Shown in pieces: positions 1 through 10,047 of a DNA stretch of 64,000 bases. The notes beneath the pieces were generated by a model. The model saw nothing but the letters and a program-made list of their open reading frames with translations, was not told the DNA's origin and ran no database searches. A program made the translations under genes and the position numbers. Origin of the DNA: an uncultured Bartonella sp. (lineage in GTDB: Bacteria; Pseudomonadota; Alphaproteobacteria; Rhizobiales; Rhizobiaceae); contig CAMLCZ010000009.1 of assembly GCA_946478665.1 (NCBI GenBank), positions 1 to 64,000 on the forward strand, given 5' to 3'. Within the stretch, counting starts at the first letter, position 1, and each line of letters begins with the position of its first letter.

Positions 1-54
1 ACAAGCCTCACAAGCCTCACAAGCCTCACAAGCCTCACAAGCCTCACAAGCCTC
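1..54. repeat. 9-bp tandem repeat, six perfect copies, cut by the window edge
   Basis: The unit acaagcctc is repeated six times without a mismatch and may continue to the left of the window. The unit is three codons long and leaves two plus-strand frames open for the whole array, so it could be a coding repeat (Lys-Pro-His in one frame) or a simple intergenic microsatellite. Confidence 0.95.
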
Positions 55-149
55 ATGCACCATCTGAACCGTTTAAATGGTGGTTGTTGCTCGATTTTGC
101 GCGACCGAAATTAGTAAGCAGCCTTTTAACCTCAGCTTATCAATTCTGA
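3..149 (+). CDS. possible C-terminal end of a protein entering from the left edge
   Basis: One frame is open from the window edge to a TGA at 147-149. It would encode six Lys-Pro-His repeats followed by about 30 residues containing the stretch FKWWLLLDFARPKL. I do not recognise the tail and no start is visible. A second frame is also open through the repeat, and this genome has many non-coding repeat arrays, so coding status is uncertain. If real, the KPH repeats would form a histidine- and lysine-rich low-complexity segment near the C terminus. Confidence 0.3.
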   Translation, partial: KPHKPHKPHKPHKPHKPHAPSEPFKWWLLLDFARPKLVSSLLTSAYQF

Positions 150-735
150 AAAAATAGCATTTGCATTAAAAGACGTTATTAAAATTTGTTATATTCAGCT
201 CACACCCAGTATTTCGCGAAACGAAAAAAGATGATCTCAAACTTTCTTGAAGTTTATCCTTTATTTTTCGGTAAAATGGATACTGTATGCAAAACGGACA
301 ATCTATAAATGTATGGTCTAAATGGCTGGAAAAGGGGGGTATTTTAGGCTTTTGCTATACGCCATCCCCAAAATTTTTAAAGCCAGCTTTTTTACGAAAA
401 TATATGAGCGGAATAACTGCCAAAATAACGAAATTTAAATGACAAATATATTCATTAAATACGAATATAAACCCTTATATATTTAAAAATAAAATTTATT
501 TTTGGTTTGAACGTAAATCTATGTAAGATGATACATAACCGTCTGATGGGACGAACAACTACGGGCAATAAAGGTTGTCGTAGAATGTCCGAATTTCGTT
601 ATTTTTATAAAAATTTACTCGAAAAGGACATGTATATTGCTGTCTCGTTGGTATTATGGGGCGCTTTACGATGATTTTTGTACTAAATGCATGGCTAATT
701 CTACTGAAATGGATCGCTAATTCTGACCAAATGAA
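150..735. other. non-coding gap upstream of the bestrophin tail copies
   Basis: No convincing gene is visible in this AT-rich stretch. The longest plausible frame (287-442, 51 codons) has no recognisable motif and no good ribosome-binding site. Near the right end lie two units of a degenerate repeat that recurs around 41039. Confidence 0.6.
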
Positions 736-737
736 CT
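694..737. repeat. two units of a dispersed 22-25 bp repeat
   Basis: Two successive units begin with gctaattct at 694 and 716 (period 22). The second continues as gctaattctgaccaaatg, nearly identical to the first unit of the eight-unit array at 41039-41212, so the same repeat family occurs at two distant loci in this window. Confidence 0.55.
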
Positions 738-963
738 CTCATTATCATTTTAGGATGAAATTGATTGGCTTAATCAAGTTGGACGGTGGTTGACCAATTG
801 CCGCGCATATATCACGTTCAATGATGTTGGTGATAGAATTGATTAGTAGAGCGTTATCGAAATTATCAAATGGAGTTCAAGTTTATCGCTCAACGCGTCA
901 CGCCGAATAAAGTATAGGGAACAAGCAGGCCAGTTACTGGTGTTCATTTATGACAAAAGGCTA
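736..963 (-). pseudogene. decayed 3'-end copy of the bestrophin-like gene (copy 1)
   Basis: This segment matches the last part of the bestrophin-like gene at 1430-2341 plus the DNA just after its stop. The landmark ttgattggct falls at 761, against 989, 1217 and 1446 in the next copies and the gene, giving a period of 228 bp. It carries only the C-terminal coding end and has no start. Confidence 0.85.
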
Positions 964-1191
964 TTCTCATTATCATTTTAGGATGAAATTGATTGGCTTA
1001 ATCAAGTTGGACAGTGGTTGACCAAGTGCTGCGCATATATCACGTTCAATGATGTTGGTGATAGAATTGATTAGTAGAGCGTTATCGAAATTATCAAATG
1101 GAGTTCAAGTTTATCGCTCAACGCGTCACGCCGAATAAAGTATAGGGAACAAGCAGGCCAGTTACTGGTGTTCATTTATGACAAAAGGCTA
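964..1191 (-). pseudogene. decayed 3'-end copy of the bestrophin-like gene (copy 2)
   Basis: This is a second tandem copy of the same unit, nearly identical to copy 1, with the landmark ttgattggct at 989. Copies 1 and 2 are closer to each other than either is to the intact gene, which suggests that copy 1 or 2 arose by a later duplication of an already diverged unit. Confidence 0.85.
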
Positions 1192-1429
1192 TTCTCATTA
1201 TCATTTTAGGATGAAATTGATTGGCTTAATGAAGTTGGACGGTGGTTGACCAATTGCCGCGCATATATCATGTTCAATGATGTTGGTGATAGAATTGATT
1301 AGTAGAGTGTTATCGAAATTATCAAATGGGCGATCAAGTTCATCACTCAATGTATCAACGACGAATAGAGTATAGGGAACAAGTAGGCTAGCCACAGGTG
1401 TTCATTTATAACAAAATGCAATCTCTTTA
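1192..1429 (-). pseudogene. decayed 3'-end copy of the bestrophin-like gene (copy 3)
   Basis: This third copy adjoins the intact gene's stop codon. Read on the minus strand it is still open for about 64 codons and retains DELDRPF, NTLLINSI and DICAAIGQP, which match DELERPF, NTLPINSI and DICAAIGQP of the gene. There is no promoter or start equivalent, so I treat it as a remnant rather than a gene. Confidence 0.85.
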
Positions 1430-2341
1430 TTATTTTAAGATATAATTGATTGGCTTAATCAAGTTGGGCAATGGTTGGCCAATTGCCGCGCATATATCAC
1501 GTTCAATGATGTTAGCAATCGAATTGATTGGTAGGGTGTTATCGAGGTCATCGAATGGGCGTTCAAGTTCATCACTCAAAGCATCAAGCCCGAATAATGT
1601 ATAGGCAACGAGCAAGCTTGCTACCGGTGTCCACCACCCCAAAATATCTGTAAAACCGAACGGGATCAAAAAACAGAATATATAGGCGGTTCGATGCAGT
1701 AAAAGAGTATAGGCAAAAGGCACGCGGGTTTGATTAAGACGCTCGCACGCTGTTTGGTATTCATTCAGCTCATGCAAACTTTTATCAAGCATTTGATATT
1801 GAATGTCGGAAATTTTATTTTCCCGTTGAAGATCCGCTAAAAGCATCGCCATATGATTTAAAATAAATGAAGGTTTATTATGGCTAGCTTTATAAGCCTG
1901 AATAAAATCTTGCGGAAAATCAGCCATTAATGACGGTATTGAGGATGTACCTTTTAGGTGGTCGACAAGGCTTTTCGAAAAGGTTGATGTCAGTTTCAGC
2001 AGCTCAACCCTGATATCGTTGTGTTGGGTTAAGATAGAGCTTTGGCGAATGAAATCGCGCGAGGCAGAGATAATGCGCCCCCAAATTTTACGACCTTCCC
2101 ACCAACGATCATAACAGGCATTGTTACGAAATCCCAAGAAAGTAGAAAGCGCGATACCAAGCATCGAAAAAGCGGTGCCGTTGTTATAAGTTGGCACAAT
2201 TCTGGGATAAAAATGGTGCGCTATTACCAAAGCTGTCGATAATACTAGGATAGCAATCAGTTGCGGTGCAATTGTTGGCACAATGGATCCATGCAATACG
2301 AAGAAAAGTTTGAAGATCCCAGGTTTTTTTCGGACAATCAT
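1430..2341 (-). CDS. bestrophin-like (YneE family) membrane channel protein
   Basis: The product of about 303 residues matches the bacterial bestrophin family, pentameric inner-membrane anion or cation channels. Visible family marks are the GFRNNACYDRWWEGRKIWG stretch after the second membrane segment, and the acidic DELERPF followed by NTLPIN near the C terminus. I place the start at 2341, where GGAG lies seven bases upstream of ATG and the protein begins MIVRKKPG as in E. coli YneE; an in-frame start at 2431 would add 30 residues without family support. The gene stands alone, convergent to nothing, with three decayed copies of its own 3' end downstream. The physiological ion is unknown. Confidence 0.88.
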   Translation of the reverse strand: MIVRKKPGIFKLFFVLHGSIVPTIAPQLIAILVLSTALVIAHHFYPRIVPTYNNGTAFSMLGIALSTFLGFRNNACYDRWWEGRKIWGRIISASRDFIRQSSILTQHNDIRVELLKLTSTFSKSLVDHLKGTSSIPSLMADFPQDFIQAYKASHNKPSFILNHMAMLLADLQRENKISDIQYQMLDKSLHELNEYQTACERLNQTRVPFAYTLLLHRTAYIFCFLIPFGFTDILGWWTPVASLLVAYTLFGLDALSDELERPFDDLDNTLPINSIANIIERDICAAIGQPLPNLIKPINYILK

Positions 2342-2435
2342 TTTATTCTCCGGTGCCAAAATAACAAAGATTAATATGCTTTTGGCCACAAATATGCGCG
2401 CTATGGAAATGCCTTGTTTGAAATTAATCAATCAT

Positions 2436-2476
2436 GGAAGCGCATTTTAAACTTGTTTGACAAGAAATGCGCTTCC
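2436..2476 (-). terminator. long hairpin downstream of glyS, possible terminator
   Basis: A perfect 12-bp stem (ggaagcgcattt pairing with aaatgcgcttcc) encloses a second small stem, cttg/caag. It lies 29 bases past the glyS stop and before the bestrophin-like gene. No clear uridine tract follows on the minus strand, so termination is inferred from position and stem strength. Confidence 0.5.
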
Positions 2477-2504
2477 TAAAAATCGGATTTATCAATCGGT
2501 GCTG

Positions 2505-4802
2505 TTAAATTGCCAATTTGGAAAAATCCGCAACCTTACACATGACCGATCGAATACGCGTCAAAAGAGCCAATCGATTGGCGCGAATTGCATGATTTTC
2601 GTCATTCACCAAGACTTTTTCAAAAAAGGCATCAACGGGTTGACGCAAATTGGCGAGTGAAAGCAAAGCACCAGAAAAGTCACCGGCATCAATATGTGAT
2701 TGCGTCGCTTTTTCCGTTTTGCCAATTGCTTCATAAAGCGTTTTTTCTTCCGCCTCGATCAATAACTCAGGATCAACATTATCAGCAATTTGGGTAGATT
2801 TTTTAATCTCTGCTTCAAGAATGTTAAACGCGCGTTTGCTTCCAGCAAGCAGATTTTCACCATCATCCGTGTTGATAAAAGAGATCAACGCTTCAACGCG
2901 TCGTGCAACCTGCAACAAATCATCGGCATCATTTGTCAGAACGGCTTCAATAGCATCGTGACGCGCACCTTCATCTTTCAGATAAACTTTTAATCTTTCA
3001 TGGAAGAAGGATAGCAAATCCAACAAGACAGGTTCTGATTTTGCGTGAAATTCGTGTTCAAGTTTGCTTTCTTCCATGCGAACAGCATTGGAGAAATCTT
3101 CTGCAGCATCGGTTTCGCGTGCTTTTTCAGTGCTTAATTTACGTTCATAAGCTGCCAAAGCGCGTTCTATCGTATGGCGGGAAAGGAGACCTATTGCTTG
3201 CTTAAAAATAGGAAGCAAATGTATTGTCCAATCGCGTACGAGCAATAAACGGATAACACCAAGACAAGCACGACGCAGCGCAAATGGATCTTTCGAACCA
3301 GTAGGCTTTTCATCAATGAGCCAGAAACCAACCAGAGTATCAATTTTATCGGCAAGAGCGACAGCTATTGATACCGGCTCCCGTGGGATACGGTCGGTAG
3401 GCCCTTGTGGCTTGTAATGGTCTTCAATGGCTTGTGCCACGCTTTCATCTTCGTTTTGTAACAAGGCATATTTATGCCCCATCACACCCTGCAATTCCGG
3501 AAACTCTCCAACAGCTTCGGTTTGTAAGTCCGCTTTTGCCAAAAGTGCGGCACGTTTTGCCAATGTTGGATCTGCACCAACCAAAGGTGCAATTGCTACG
3601 GCAAGAGCCGCGATACGTTCGACGCGTGCACCTTGTGTGCCTAGTTTGGCATGGAACGTAACATTGAGGTGATCGAGCCGTGCCATTCTTTGGTCTAATG
3701 GCTTTTTAAGATCAAGCTCCAGTTTGTCCGCTGATAATTTGAGTTGTGGAAGGTCAGGCAAATTATGTTGGTCAGTTTGCCAGAAATACAAGGCATCAGA
3801 TAGTCTTGCCCGAACCACTTTGCCATTACCGCGGGCAATTTCCTTGCCGCCATCTGGTGCAGCAATGTTGGAAACCAGAATAAAGTGGTTGGATAGCCCG
3901 GTATCCGTGCCTTGCTTGCGTGTCACAAAGCATTTCTGGTTGACGCGGATGGTCAGCTGGATAATTTCTGGCGGGATTGCAAGGAAACTCTCTTCAAATT
4001 CTCCCATCAAGACAACTGGCCATTCAACGAGTCCGGAAACTTCTTCCGCCAGAGCATCATCTTCAACCAGAACAAGGCCCTTGGCAAAGCATAGGTTGTT
4101 CGCATCAGCCAAGATAATTTCTTTGCGGCGATCAGCGTCGAGAATGACTTTTTCCTGTTCCAAACGGGTGACATAATCGTCAAAACGTTTCACTTCGATG
4201 GGTTGACCATCGCTCAAGAAACGATGTCCATAGGTTATATTGTTGCTGGTCAGGCCATTGATTTCAAATGGTATAACCTCGGTATCGGCATTTTCCGGAC
4301 CAAAGACGCAAAGAATATTTTTTAATGGGCGTACCCAGTGAAGGGCATTTTTATCGGCTGATTGGCTGCCCCAACGCATCGATTTTGGCCACGGGAAACT
4401 ACGAATGATATCTGGCATGATATCGGCAATAATTTCTTCTGCGCTGCGTCCTTTTTTAACTATTTTCGCAACATAGAAATCCCCTTTTTTAGGGTCTGAG
4501 ACGATTTCCGCTTCACTGATATCGTTTAAACCAGCAGAACGCAGAAAACCAGCGATCGCTTGCTCGGGTGCTTTTACACTTGGACCCTTGCGCTCTTCAT
4601 GAACATCTTTCGACCGTGGTGTTAGTCCACGAATGTCGAGTGTTAGCCGGCGTGGTGTCCAATATTCACGTGCCGCCTCATAAACCAAGCCGCAATCGAC
4701 CAGCCTATTGGTAACAATCTTTTTCAGGTCTCCTGCCGCTTTGCGTTGCATGCGTGCAGGTATTTCTTCACTAAATAGTTCCAGAAGAAGATCAGGCATC
4801 AT
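2505..4802 (-). CDS. glyS: glycyl-tRNA synthetase beta subunit
   Basis: This is the large subunit of the heterotetrameric bacterial glycyl-tRNA synthetase, which contributes tRNA recognition to the ATP-dependent charging of tRNA-Gly in the cytoplasm. The 765-residue product opens with [14 protein letters not shown], the conserved N-terminal signature, and ends in an alpha-helical DALR-type anticodon-binding region. It starts at an ATGATG that overlaps the glyQ stop by four bases (ATGA), with GGAGAA just upstream inside glyQ, so the two subunits are translationally coupled. Its length is in the upper part of the family range, as is common in rhizobial species. No broken motif was seen. Confidence 0.97.
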   Translation of the reverse strand: MMPDLLLELFSEEIPARMQRKAAGDLKKIVTNRLVDCGLVYEAAREYWTPRRLTLDIRGLTPRSKDVHEERKGPSVKAPEQAIAGFLRSAGLNDISEAEIVSDPKKGDFYVAKIVKKGRSAEEIIADIMPDIIRSFPWPKSMRWGSQSADKNALHWVRPLKNILCVFGPENADTEVIPFEINGLTSNNITYGHRFLSDGQPIEVKRFDDYVTRLEQEKVILDADRRKEIILADANNLCFAKGLVLVEDDALAEEVSGLVEWPVVLMGEFEESFLAIPPEIIQLTIRVNQKCFVTRKQGTDTGLSNHFILVSNIAAPDGGKEIARGNGKVVRARLSDALYFWQTDQHNLPDLPQLKLSADKLELDLKKPLDQRMARLDHLNVTFHAKLGTQGARVERIAALAVAIAPLVGADPTLAKRAALLAKADLQTEAVGEFPELQGVMGHKYALLQNEDESVAQAIEDHYKPQGPTDRIPREPVSIAVALADKIDTLVGFWLIDEKPTGSKDPFALRRACLGVIRLLLVRDWTIHLLPIFKQAIGLLSRHTIERALAAYERKLSTEKARETDAAEDFSNAVRMEESKLEHEFHAKSEPVLLDLLSFFHERLKVYLKDEGARHDAIEAVLTNDADDLLQVARRVEALISFINTDDGENLLAGSKRAFNILEAEIKKSTQIADNVDPELLIEAEEKTLYEAIGKTEKATQSHIDAGDFSGALLSLANLRQPVDAFFEKVLVNDENHAIRANRLALLTRIRSVMCKVADFSKLAI

Positions 4803-5743
4803 TCTTCTCCTTTATAATTTGCGCCACCGGCATCAGTTAACAGAAAAGCTTCACCACACCGGCGTGCTAGATCCCGAACTCTTAAAATATAGCTTTGTCG
4901 TTCTGTAACAGAAATAACTCCGCGTGCTTGCAACAAGTTAAACACGTGGCTGGCCTTTATACATTGGTCGTAAGCTGGCATGACACAGCGATGAAGACCA
5001 TCAGGCGTATCCGGCTTGCCAGCATCAAGGATTGCCGCACATTCTCTCTCGGCATCAATAAAATGGCGATGTAAAATGTCTGTATCAGCAAATTCGAAGT
5101 TGAACCGTGAATATTCCTGTTCAGCCTGCAAAAAGACATCGCCATAGGTTATTTTTTCGGCACCATCACGACCATTGAAGTTAAGGTCATAAACATTATC
5201 CACGCCTTGAATATACATGGATAGCCGCTCAAGCCCATAGGTAAGTTCACCAGAAACGGGCGAACACTCAATGCCGCAAACCTGTTGGAAATAAGTAAAC
5301 TGGGAAACTTCCATACCGTCACACCAGCATTCCCAACCAAGACCCCATGCACCCAGAGTTGGGCTTTCCCAATCATCTTCCACAAATCTTACGTCATGTA
5401 AGGTTGTATCCAGACCAATTGCTCTTAACGATCCCAAATAAAGATCCTGCAAATCTTTTGGCGAAGGTTTTAGCAAAACCTGAAATTGATAATAGTGTTG
5501 CAAACGGTTTGGGTTTTCACCATAGCGGCCGTCAGTTGGTCGGCGCGATGGTTGCACATAGGCAGCCTTCCAAGGACGTGGTCCCAGTGAACGAAGAACG
5601 GTTGCTGGGTGGAATGTACCAGCTCCCACTTCCATGTCATAAGGCTGTAAAACAGCACAACCATATTGTGCCCAATAGTTTTGCAAGGTCAGAATTAATC
5701 CCTGAAACGAGTGTTTAGGGTCGAGATATTTGGGCAGGCTCAC
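4799..5743 (-). CDS. glyQ: glycyl-tRNA synthetase alpha subunit
   Basis: This is the catalytic class II subunit that activates glycine with ATP. The 314-residue protein has the family N-terminal block [12 protein letters not shown] at residues 13-24, GAGTFHPAT near 40-48, and the motif-2 region [14 protein letters not shown] near 67-80 with the following QHYYQFQV strand. The length is normal for the family. It is the first gene of the glyQ-glyS pair and overlaps glyS by four bases. About 150 non-coding bases separate it from the TPR gene on its upstream side, which would hold the promoter. Confidence 0.97.
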   Translation of the reverse strand: MSLPKYLDPKHSFQGLILTLQNYWAQYGCAVLQPYDMEVGAGTFHPATVLRSLGPRPWKAAYVQPSRRPTDGRYGENPNRLQHYYQFQVLLKPSPKDLQDLYLGSLRAIGLDTTLHDVRFVEDDWESPTLGAWGLGWECWCDGMEVSQFTYFQQVCGIECSPVSGELTYGLERLSMYIQGVDNVYDLNFNGRDGAEKITYGDVFLQAEQEYSRFNFEFADTDILHRHFIDAERECAAILDAGKPDTPDGLHRCVMPAYDQCIKASHVFNLLQARGVISVTERQSYILRVRDLARRCGEAFLLTDAGGANYKGEE

Positions 5744-5899
5744 GATTTTACCCTTTTAAGATTTGTTAAAAAAGGAAGAGGAAATAGATTTCCTGTGTTT
5801 AAAAATGTCTAATCTTTCATATTGCCATGGTCAAGGGAAGAGCCTCCATTGAACCAATATCATGATAATTTTTATAACGTCACCGTCGGTATTTTGTAT

Positions 5900-7633
5900 T
5901 CACTGAGAGGTGTTTTGATCTTTTAGTCCAACTTTCAGCTTTTCTTCAATTTTTGCAATGTCTTCCGGTTCCGGATTATAGGCAAGAGCATGCTTCCATT
6001 GGTATGTTGCTTCAAGCTTTCTACCGACTTTCCAATAGGCATCCCCCAAATGGTCGTTAATTGTTGCTTCCCCTGGCTTGAGTTTTATCGCTTGTTCCAG
6101 CGTTATAACGGCATCATCATACCGACCGAGTTTAAAATAGGCCCAACCAAGCGAGTCAACGATTTCTCCATTTTGCGGGCTAAGAGCAACAGCCCGTTTG
6201 ACCATTTTAAGCGCTTCATCAAGCTTCTCGTTGCGTACAATAAGAGAATATCCAAGGTAGTTGAGAACATCAGGTTGATCGGGCGACAATTCCAAGGCTT
6301 TACGAAAATCAGCTTCGGCCTTATCCCACAGGTTCGAGCGTTCTTCCGCCATTCCGCGAATATTGTATAAAAACCAATCTCTTTTTTTGGTATCGGGAAT
6401 ATGCGCAATGGCACGGTCCATCACCTCAACAGCTTTGCCATAGTCTTTCGTCTTTGCCAGATATATTCCAGCTAAAGCCAGTGATATTGCCTGATCATCG
6501 GGATATTTCTGTTCCAATTCGCCTAACAGTTTTATAGCCCCCTCTGTATCATTCAAATCAGCCAAATTGAAAGCAAGATTGGTTTTAGCATCATCAGAAT
6601 AAAATGAATTTGGCGTAATTTTTTTATAAAAATCAATTGCCTTATCCTTGGATGATGTTTGGCTTAATATAGAGGCAATCTGATATAAAGTAGCGTCATT
6701 TTGCGGGCGCAAAGCCAATACCAGTTGAAGATAAAGAAGAGAAAAATTTTCCGATAGCTCACCTTTGACAGATGTGCCTATATTGTACAAGGCTTCTCCA
6801 GCGCCATCTTGTGGCGTTTTAACCAGCATATCCAAAGGTAGGTTCTTTTCAATTTGGATACGCATATTTTTAAAAATGTTTCGACCAGAAAAATTCTGTT
6901 CGCCAATCTGAATTGTCTTTAATGCCCCTTCTTTATTATTATTGCGTGATTGAAACGATGCGTAGGCATTAATGATGCGTTCATAAGTGTCAGGTGAGGC
7001 AATTCCTGCCTGCCGGTTTGCCAGTGCTTTACTATAATAGCGTTCGGCATCTTGTTTTTTACCAGCAATATCACTCATCAGCGCCATATGATAATTGACA
7101 AAAATATCATATGAAACGGGACCACGAAGTTTCTTGAGGCTGTTGATAGCTTTGTTGCGGTCGCCCGAACCAAACACAGCCCATGCATTTAATAAGCCAG
7201 AGGTTATATTTTCCAACTCACTTGGATTTTTAAACTTCAAATGCTTTTTTACATTTTCATATTTGTTTTTTATGAAATCATCGGTTGCAAGCGTAAGATG
7301 ATAAAAGTGATCTCGACTTGACTCATCCTTTATGTTGTTTGCCTGCTCGACAGCCTCCTTGAAGTTTCCATCAACCAACAACATAATCAATATATCATGC
7401 TGTAGGTCATTTGACATGGTTTTGTCAGGTATCTTGAAAGCAGAAGCCTGTCTAAAATAGGCCACTGCCAAATCCATATGATTATCTCCTGCAGCAGCAC
7501 GCCCAGCCAAATAGGCCCCGGAAAAAGTCAAGGCTTTGGTGATTTCTGGTTGTTTTGCACCCGCAAACGACGTCATAAACATCGTTCCTGCGGTAAAAAA
7601 TGCAAGTAGTCGGATAAGATTGCCGCGCTGCAT
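5900..7633 (-). CDS. exported tetratricopeptide repeat protein
   Basis: The 577-residue product begins with a basic stretch, a hydrophobic core (LIRLLAFFTAGTMFMTSF) and AGA, an apparent Sec signal peptide, and most of the rest is TPR helices. Clear repeats lie in the C-terminal third, for example WDKAEADFRKALELSPDQP and the following NYLGYSLI, DSLGWAYFKLGRYDDA and DHLGDAYWKVGRKLEA units. I chose ATG 7633 because AAGGA lies eight bases upstream; a GTG at 7663 is possible but would precede the signal peptide. It is a periplasmic or membrane-attached scaffold conserved near polyprenyl synthase genes in related bacteria; the partner is unknown. Confidence 0.85.
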   Translation of the reverse strand: MQRGNLIRLLAFFTAGTMFMTSFAGAKQPEITKALTFSGAYLAGRAAAGDNHMDLAVAYFRQASAFKIPDKTMSNDLQHDILIMLLVDGNFKEAVEQANNIKDESSRDHFYHLTLATDDFIKNKYENVKKHLKFKNPSELENITSGLLNAWAVFGSGDRNKAINSLKKLRGPVSYDIFVNYHMALMSDIAGKKQDAERYYSKALANRQAGIASPDTYERIINAYASFQSRNNNKEGALKTIQIGEQNFSGRNIFKNMRIQIEKNLPLDMLVKTPQDGAGEALYNIGTSVKGELSENFSLLYLQLVLALRPQNDATLYQIASILSQTSSKDKAIDFYKKITPNSFYSDDAKTNLAFNLADLNDTEGAIKLLGELEQKYPDDQAISLALAGIYLAKTKDYGKAVEVMDRAIAHIPDTKKRDWFLYNIRGMAEERSNLWDKAEADFRKALELSPDQPDVLNYLGYSLIVRNEKLDEALKMVKRAVALSPQNGEIVDSLGWAYFKLGRYDDAVITLEQAIKLKPGEATINDHLGDAYWKVGRKLEATYQWKHALAYNPEPEDIAKIEEKLKVGLKDQNTSQ

Positions 7634-7756
7634 AGATGTAATCCTTGCTTTCAGTGAATACACGCAAATAGCAAATATATATTTTTATGAGTTATAACCA
7701 TGTATTGTCTATTATGGAAAGAAATCTCCATATTTGCTAATAAATTTAATGCGACG

Positions 7757-8782
7757 TCAATTAACGCGCGAAATGCAAAACTCGATTACTTCTAAAAGAG
7801 CATCTTTTTCAGCGCTTGGTGCGATATTCTCAAGCGCTTTTACAGCTTCCGCACCATAATGGCGGGCTTGAGAGATTGTATCTTCAAGGCTGTGGTGCTT
7901 TTTCATCAGTGTAAGTGCATGGGAAAGCGCCTCATCATCGTTCTTTCCTTCTTCCAGAGATTGTTTCCAAAAATTCTTTTCTTCCGCATCTCCCCGTGCA
8001 TATGACAAAATAACCGGCATTGTTATCTTGCCTTCACGGAAATCATCACCAGTGTTTTTTCCTAAATTTTGGGCATTGCCACCATAATCGAGTGCATCAT
8101 CAACCAATTGGAATGCTAACCCCAAGGCAGTGCCATATTGCCTTAATGCCTTGCGTTCATTTTCACCTTTTCCGGCAATAATTGGCCCAACTTCAGCAGC
8201 TGCTGAAAATAATGCGGCGGTTTTCGCATTAATAACCTTGAGATAATCCTGTTCGCTTGTGTGCATATGCTTAGCAGCAGCCAACTGCATGACTTCGCCT
8301 TCCGCAATAACGGCAGCGGCATTTGCCAACACAGACAAGGCGTCCATTGAATTGACTTCAACCATCATTTTGAATGCTTGGCCAAGCAGGAAGTCACCAA
8401 CCAAAACACTGGCTTCATTGCCCCATATCATTCTGGCTGTCGATTTGCCGCGACGCATATCACTTTCATCAACAACATCATCATGAAGCAGCGTTGCTGT
8501 ATGCATGAATTCAACAGCGGTTGCCAATTTTACATGACCCTGTCCTTGATAACCAAACATACGGGCAGATGCCAATGTCAGCATTGGCCGCAATCTTTTT
8601 CCACCAGATGAAATCAAATGATTAGAGACTTCCGGTATCATCTCCACATCAGAACCGGCCATTGCAAGAATAAGCTTATTCACAGCCTCCATATCTGATT
8701 TTGTAAGATTAATCAGCGGCTGAACAGATGCCTGACTGCCTTTCATCTCATTCGCTTTATTTTCTGCGACCAATGCATACAC
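7757..8782 (-). CDS. long-chain polyprenyl diphosphate synthase
   Basis: This trans-prenyltransferase condenses isopentenyl diphosphate onto an allylic primer, probably making the ubiquinone side chain (octa- or decaprenyl). Both aspartate-rich motifs are present: LLHDDVVDESDMRRG near residues 98-112 and QLVDDALDYGG near 225-235, with GGKRLRP near 60-66 for substrate binding. The start is uncertain: the GTG at 8782 touches its AGGAG, whereas a TTG at 8773 has eight bases of spacing, so the protein may be three residues shorter. It works with ubiA (24569) in ubiquinone synthesis and ispE/dxs/ispH supply its substrate. Chain length cannot be read from the sequence. Confidence 0.92.
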   Translation of the reverse strand: MYALVAENKANEMKGSQASVQPLINLTKSDMEAVNKLILAMAGSDVEMIPEVSNHLISSGGKRLRPMLTLASARMFGYQGQGHVKLATAVEFMHTATLLHDDVVDESDMRRGKSTARMIWGNEASVLVGDFLLGQAFKMMVEVNSMDALSVLANAAAVIAEGEVMQLAAAKHMHTSEQDYLKVINAKTAALFSAAAEVGPIIAGKGENERKALRQYGTALGLAFQLVDDALDYGGNAQNLGKNTGDDFREGKITMPVILSYARGDAEEKNFWKQSLEEGKNDDEALSHALTLMKKHHSLEDTISQARHYGAEAVKALENIAPSAEKDALLEVIEFCISRVN

Positions 8783-8948
8783 TCCTGTAGTGTTCTATCG
8801 ACTTTTATTTTGCCTTAATTCTTAACAGCAAACGATTCAATCTTTCATATAATTTTAGATAGCGCGTTGCTAATAATATTTTGGAAAAAAATATTTTTTT
8901 ATCTGCGACTGGGTGCCGCGGTGAGATAAATTATGTAACATAGGAACT

Positions 8949-9173
8949 ATGATTGAACTAATCCGCTCAAATGATGTCGTATTACTTTCTTTTGCTGAAA
9001 GCCTGATGAAAGAGGCTGGCATCATGTATTTTATTGCGGATCGGCATACAAGTATCGCTGAAGGTTCTATGGGGTTGATACAAAGCCGTTTTCTGGTTGA
9101 TGAAGACTTTGCTGATGAAGCAAAAAATATATTGATAAATGCAGGACTTTCAGACGAGCTTTATAATGGTTGA
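8949..9173 (+). CDS. DUF2007 family small protein
   Basis: The 74-residue product is the DUF2007 fold (putative signal-transducing, PII-like): MIELIRSNDVVLLSFAESLM, then IADRHTSIAEGSMG and RFLVDEDFADEAKNIL. It is divergent from the polyprenyl synthase gene and overlaps the start of the following methyltransferase by eight bases, suggesting coupled translation. This neighbour pair is common in Hyphomicrobiales. No biochemical role is established for the family. Confidence 0.85.
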   Translation: MIELIRSNDVVLLSFAESLMKEAGIMYFIADRHTSIAEGSMGLIQSRFLVDEDFADEAKNILINAGLSDELYNG

Positions 9174-9960
9174 TAAGGGACTGAGCGCAGACGAAACCGA
9201 TACGGTCGATGTCTTTCATCGCGGTGGTTTTTATCTGGTACAACCCCGATTGGGTGGGCATCGCTCAGGCATGGATGCAATGCTTCTTGCCGGGCTTGTT
9301 CCTACCAGTTTTAAGGGAAAAGTGGTTGATCTTGGTGCAGGCGCAGGTGCGGCTGGCTTTGCAGTTGCGGCAAGATGCAAGGACGCACAGATCACTTTGG
9401 TCGAGCGTTCAGCTTTTATGCTGGAATACGCAAAAAAAAGTAAGGCTCATTTAGAAAATAGCTATTTAACCGACAGAATAGAGATTATTGCTGCGGATGT
9501 GACTTTGCGTGGTCAAGAAAGAATCAATGCAGGATTGATGGACAATGCATTTGATTTTGCCATTATGAATCCACCTTTCAATTTTGCTTCGGATCGGCAA
9601 ACACCGGATAATTTGAAAGCAGAAGCTCATGTTATGCCAAAGGATATGTTCGAGAATTGGATACGCACGGCAACGGCTATTGTAAAACCATCGGGATATT
9701 TAGGGCTGATTGCTAGGCCGCAATCCTTGGGCGAAATTTTGCAGGCACTTGATGGGCGCTTTGGTGATATAAAGCTAATCCCGCTTCAACCACGAAAAGA
9801 TTTGCCTGCTATCAGAATTTTTATTCATGCAAAAAGGGGAAGTAAGGCGCCTTTGTCATTTTTACCTGCATTGATTATGCATCAGGATAATAATCAGGCT
9901 TTTTCGCCCAAGGTAGATGTTATCAACAATGGACGGGCAAGTTTTTGGGATAGGGCTTAA
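9166..9960 (+). CDS. TrmN6/YfiC-like N6-adenine methyltransferase
   Basis: This class I SAM-dependent methyltransferase has the binding loop VVDLGAGAGAAGFAVAARC and the catalytic tetrapeptide-type motif NPPFNF, which marks N6-adenine or N5-glutamine methylation. The closest named relatives modify A37 of tRNA1-Val. It starts at ATG 9166 inside the DUF2007 gene (eight-base overlap); an upstream in-frame start at 9139 would only add residues encoded within DUF2007. The product is about 264 residues, normal for the family. The RNA target is inferred from the family, not seen. Confidence 0.87.
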   Translation: MVDKGLSADETDTVDVFHRGGFYLVQPRLGGHRSGMDAMLLAGLVPTSFKGKVVDLGAGAGAAGFAVAARCKDAQITLVERSAFMLEYAKKSKAHLENSYLTDRIEIIAADVTLRGQERINAGLMDNAFDFAIMNPPFNFASDRQTPDNLKAEAHVMPKDMFENWIRTATAIVKPSGYLGLIARPQSLGEILQALDGRFGDIKLIPLQPRKDLPAIRIFIHAKRGSKAPLSFLPALIMHQDNNQAFSPKVDVINNGRASFWDRA

Positions 9961-10047
9961 CTAAAACTTGCGTTTTTTTTGATTGTTTATACATCTGGTT
10001 TATATCTACTTATTATATGCGCGCTATTTTCTTGAGGAGTGCAAGTT

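Noticed and set aside
287-442. 51-codon plus-strand frame starting at ATG 287
   Set aside because: No recognisable motif, no good ribosome-binding site, and located in AT-rich repeat-prone DNA.
1201-1395. 64-codon minus-strand frame similar to the bestrophin C terminus
   Set aside because: It is tail copy 3 of the adjacent gene, without a start region, membrane core or ribosome-binding site; annotated as pseudogene.
3407-4176. Several long plus-strand frames opposite glyS
   Set aside because: glyS is complete and strongly conserved on the minus strand; the opposite frames have no family similarity.
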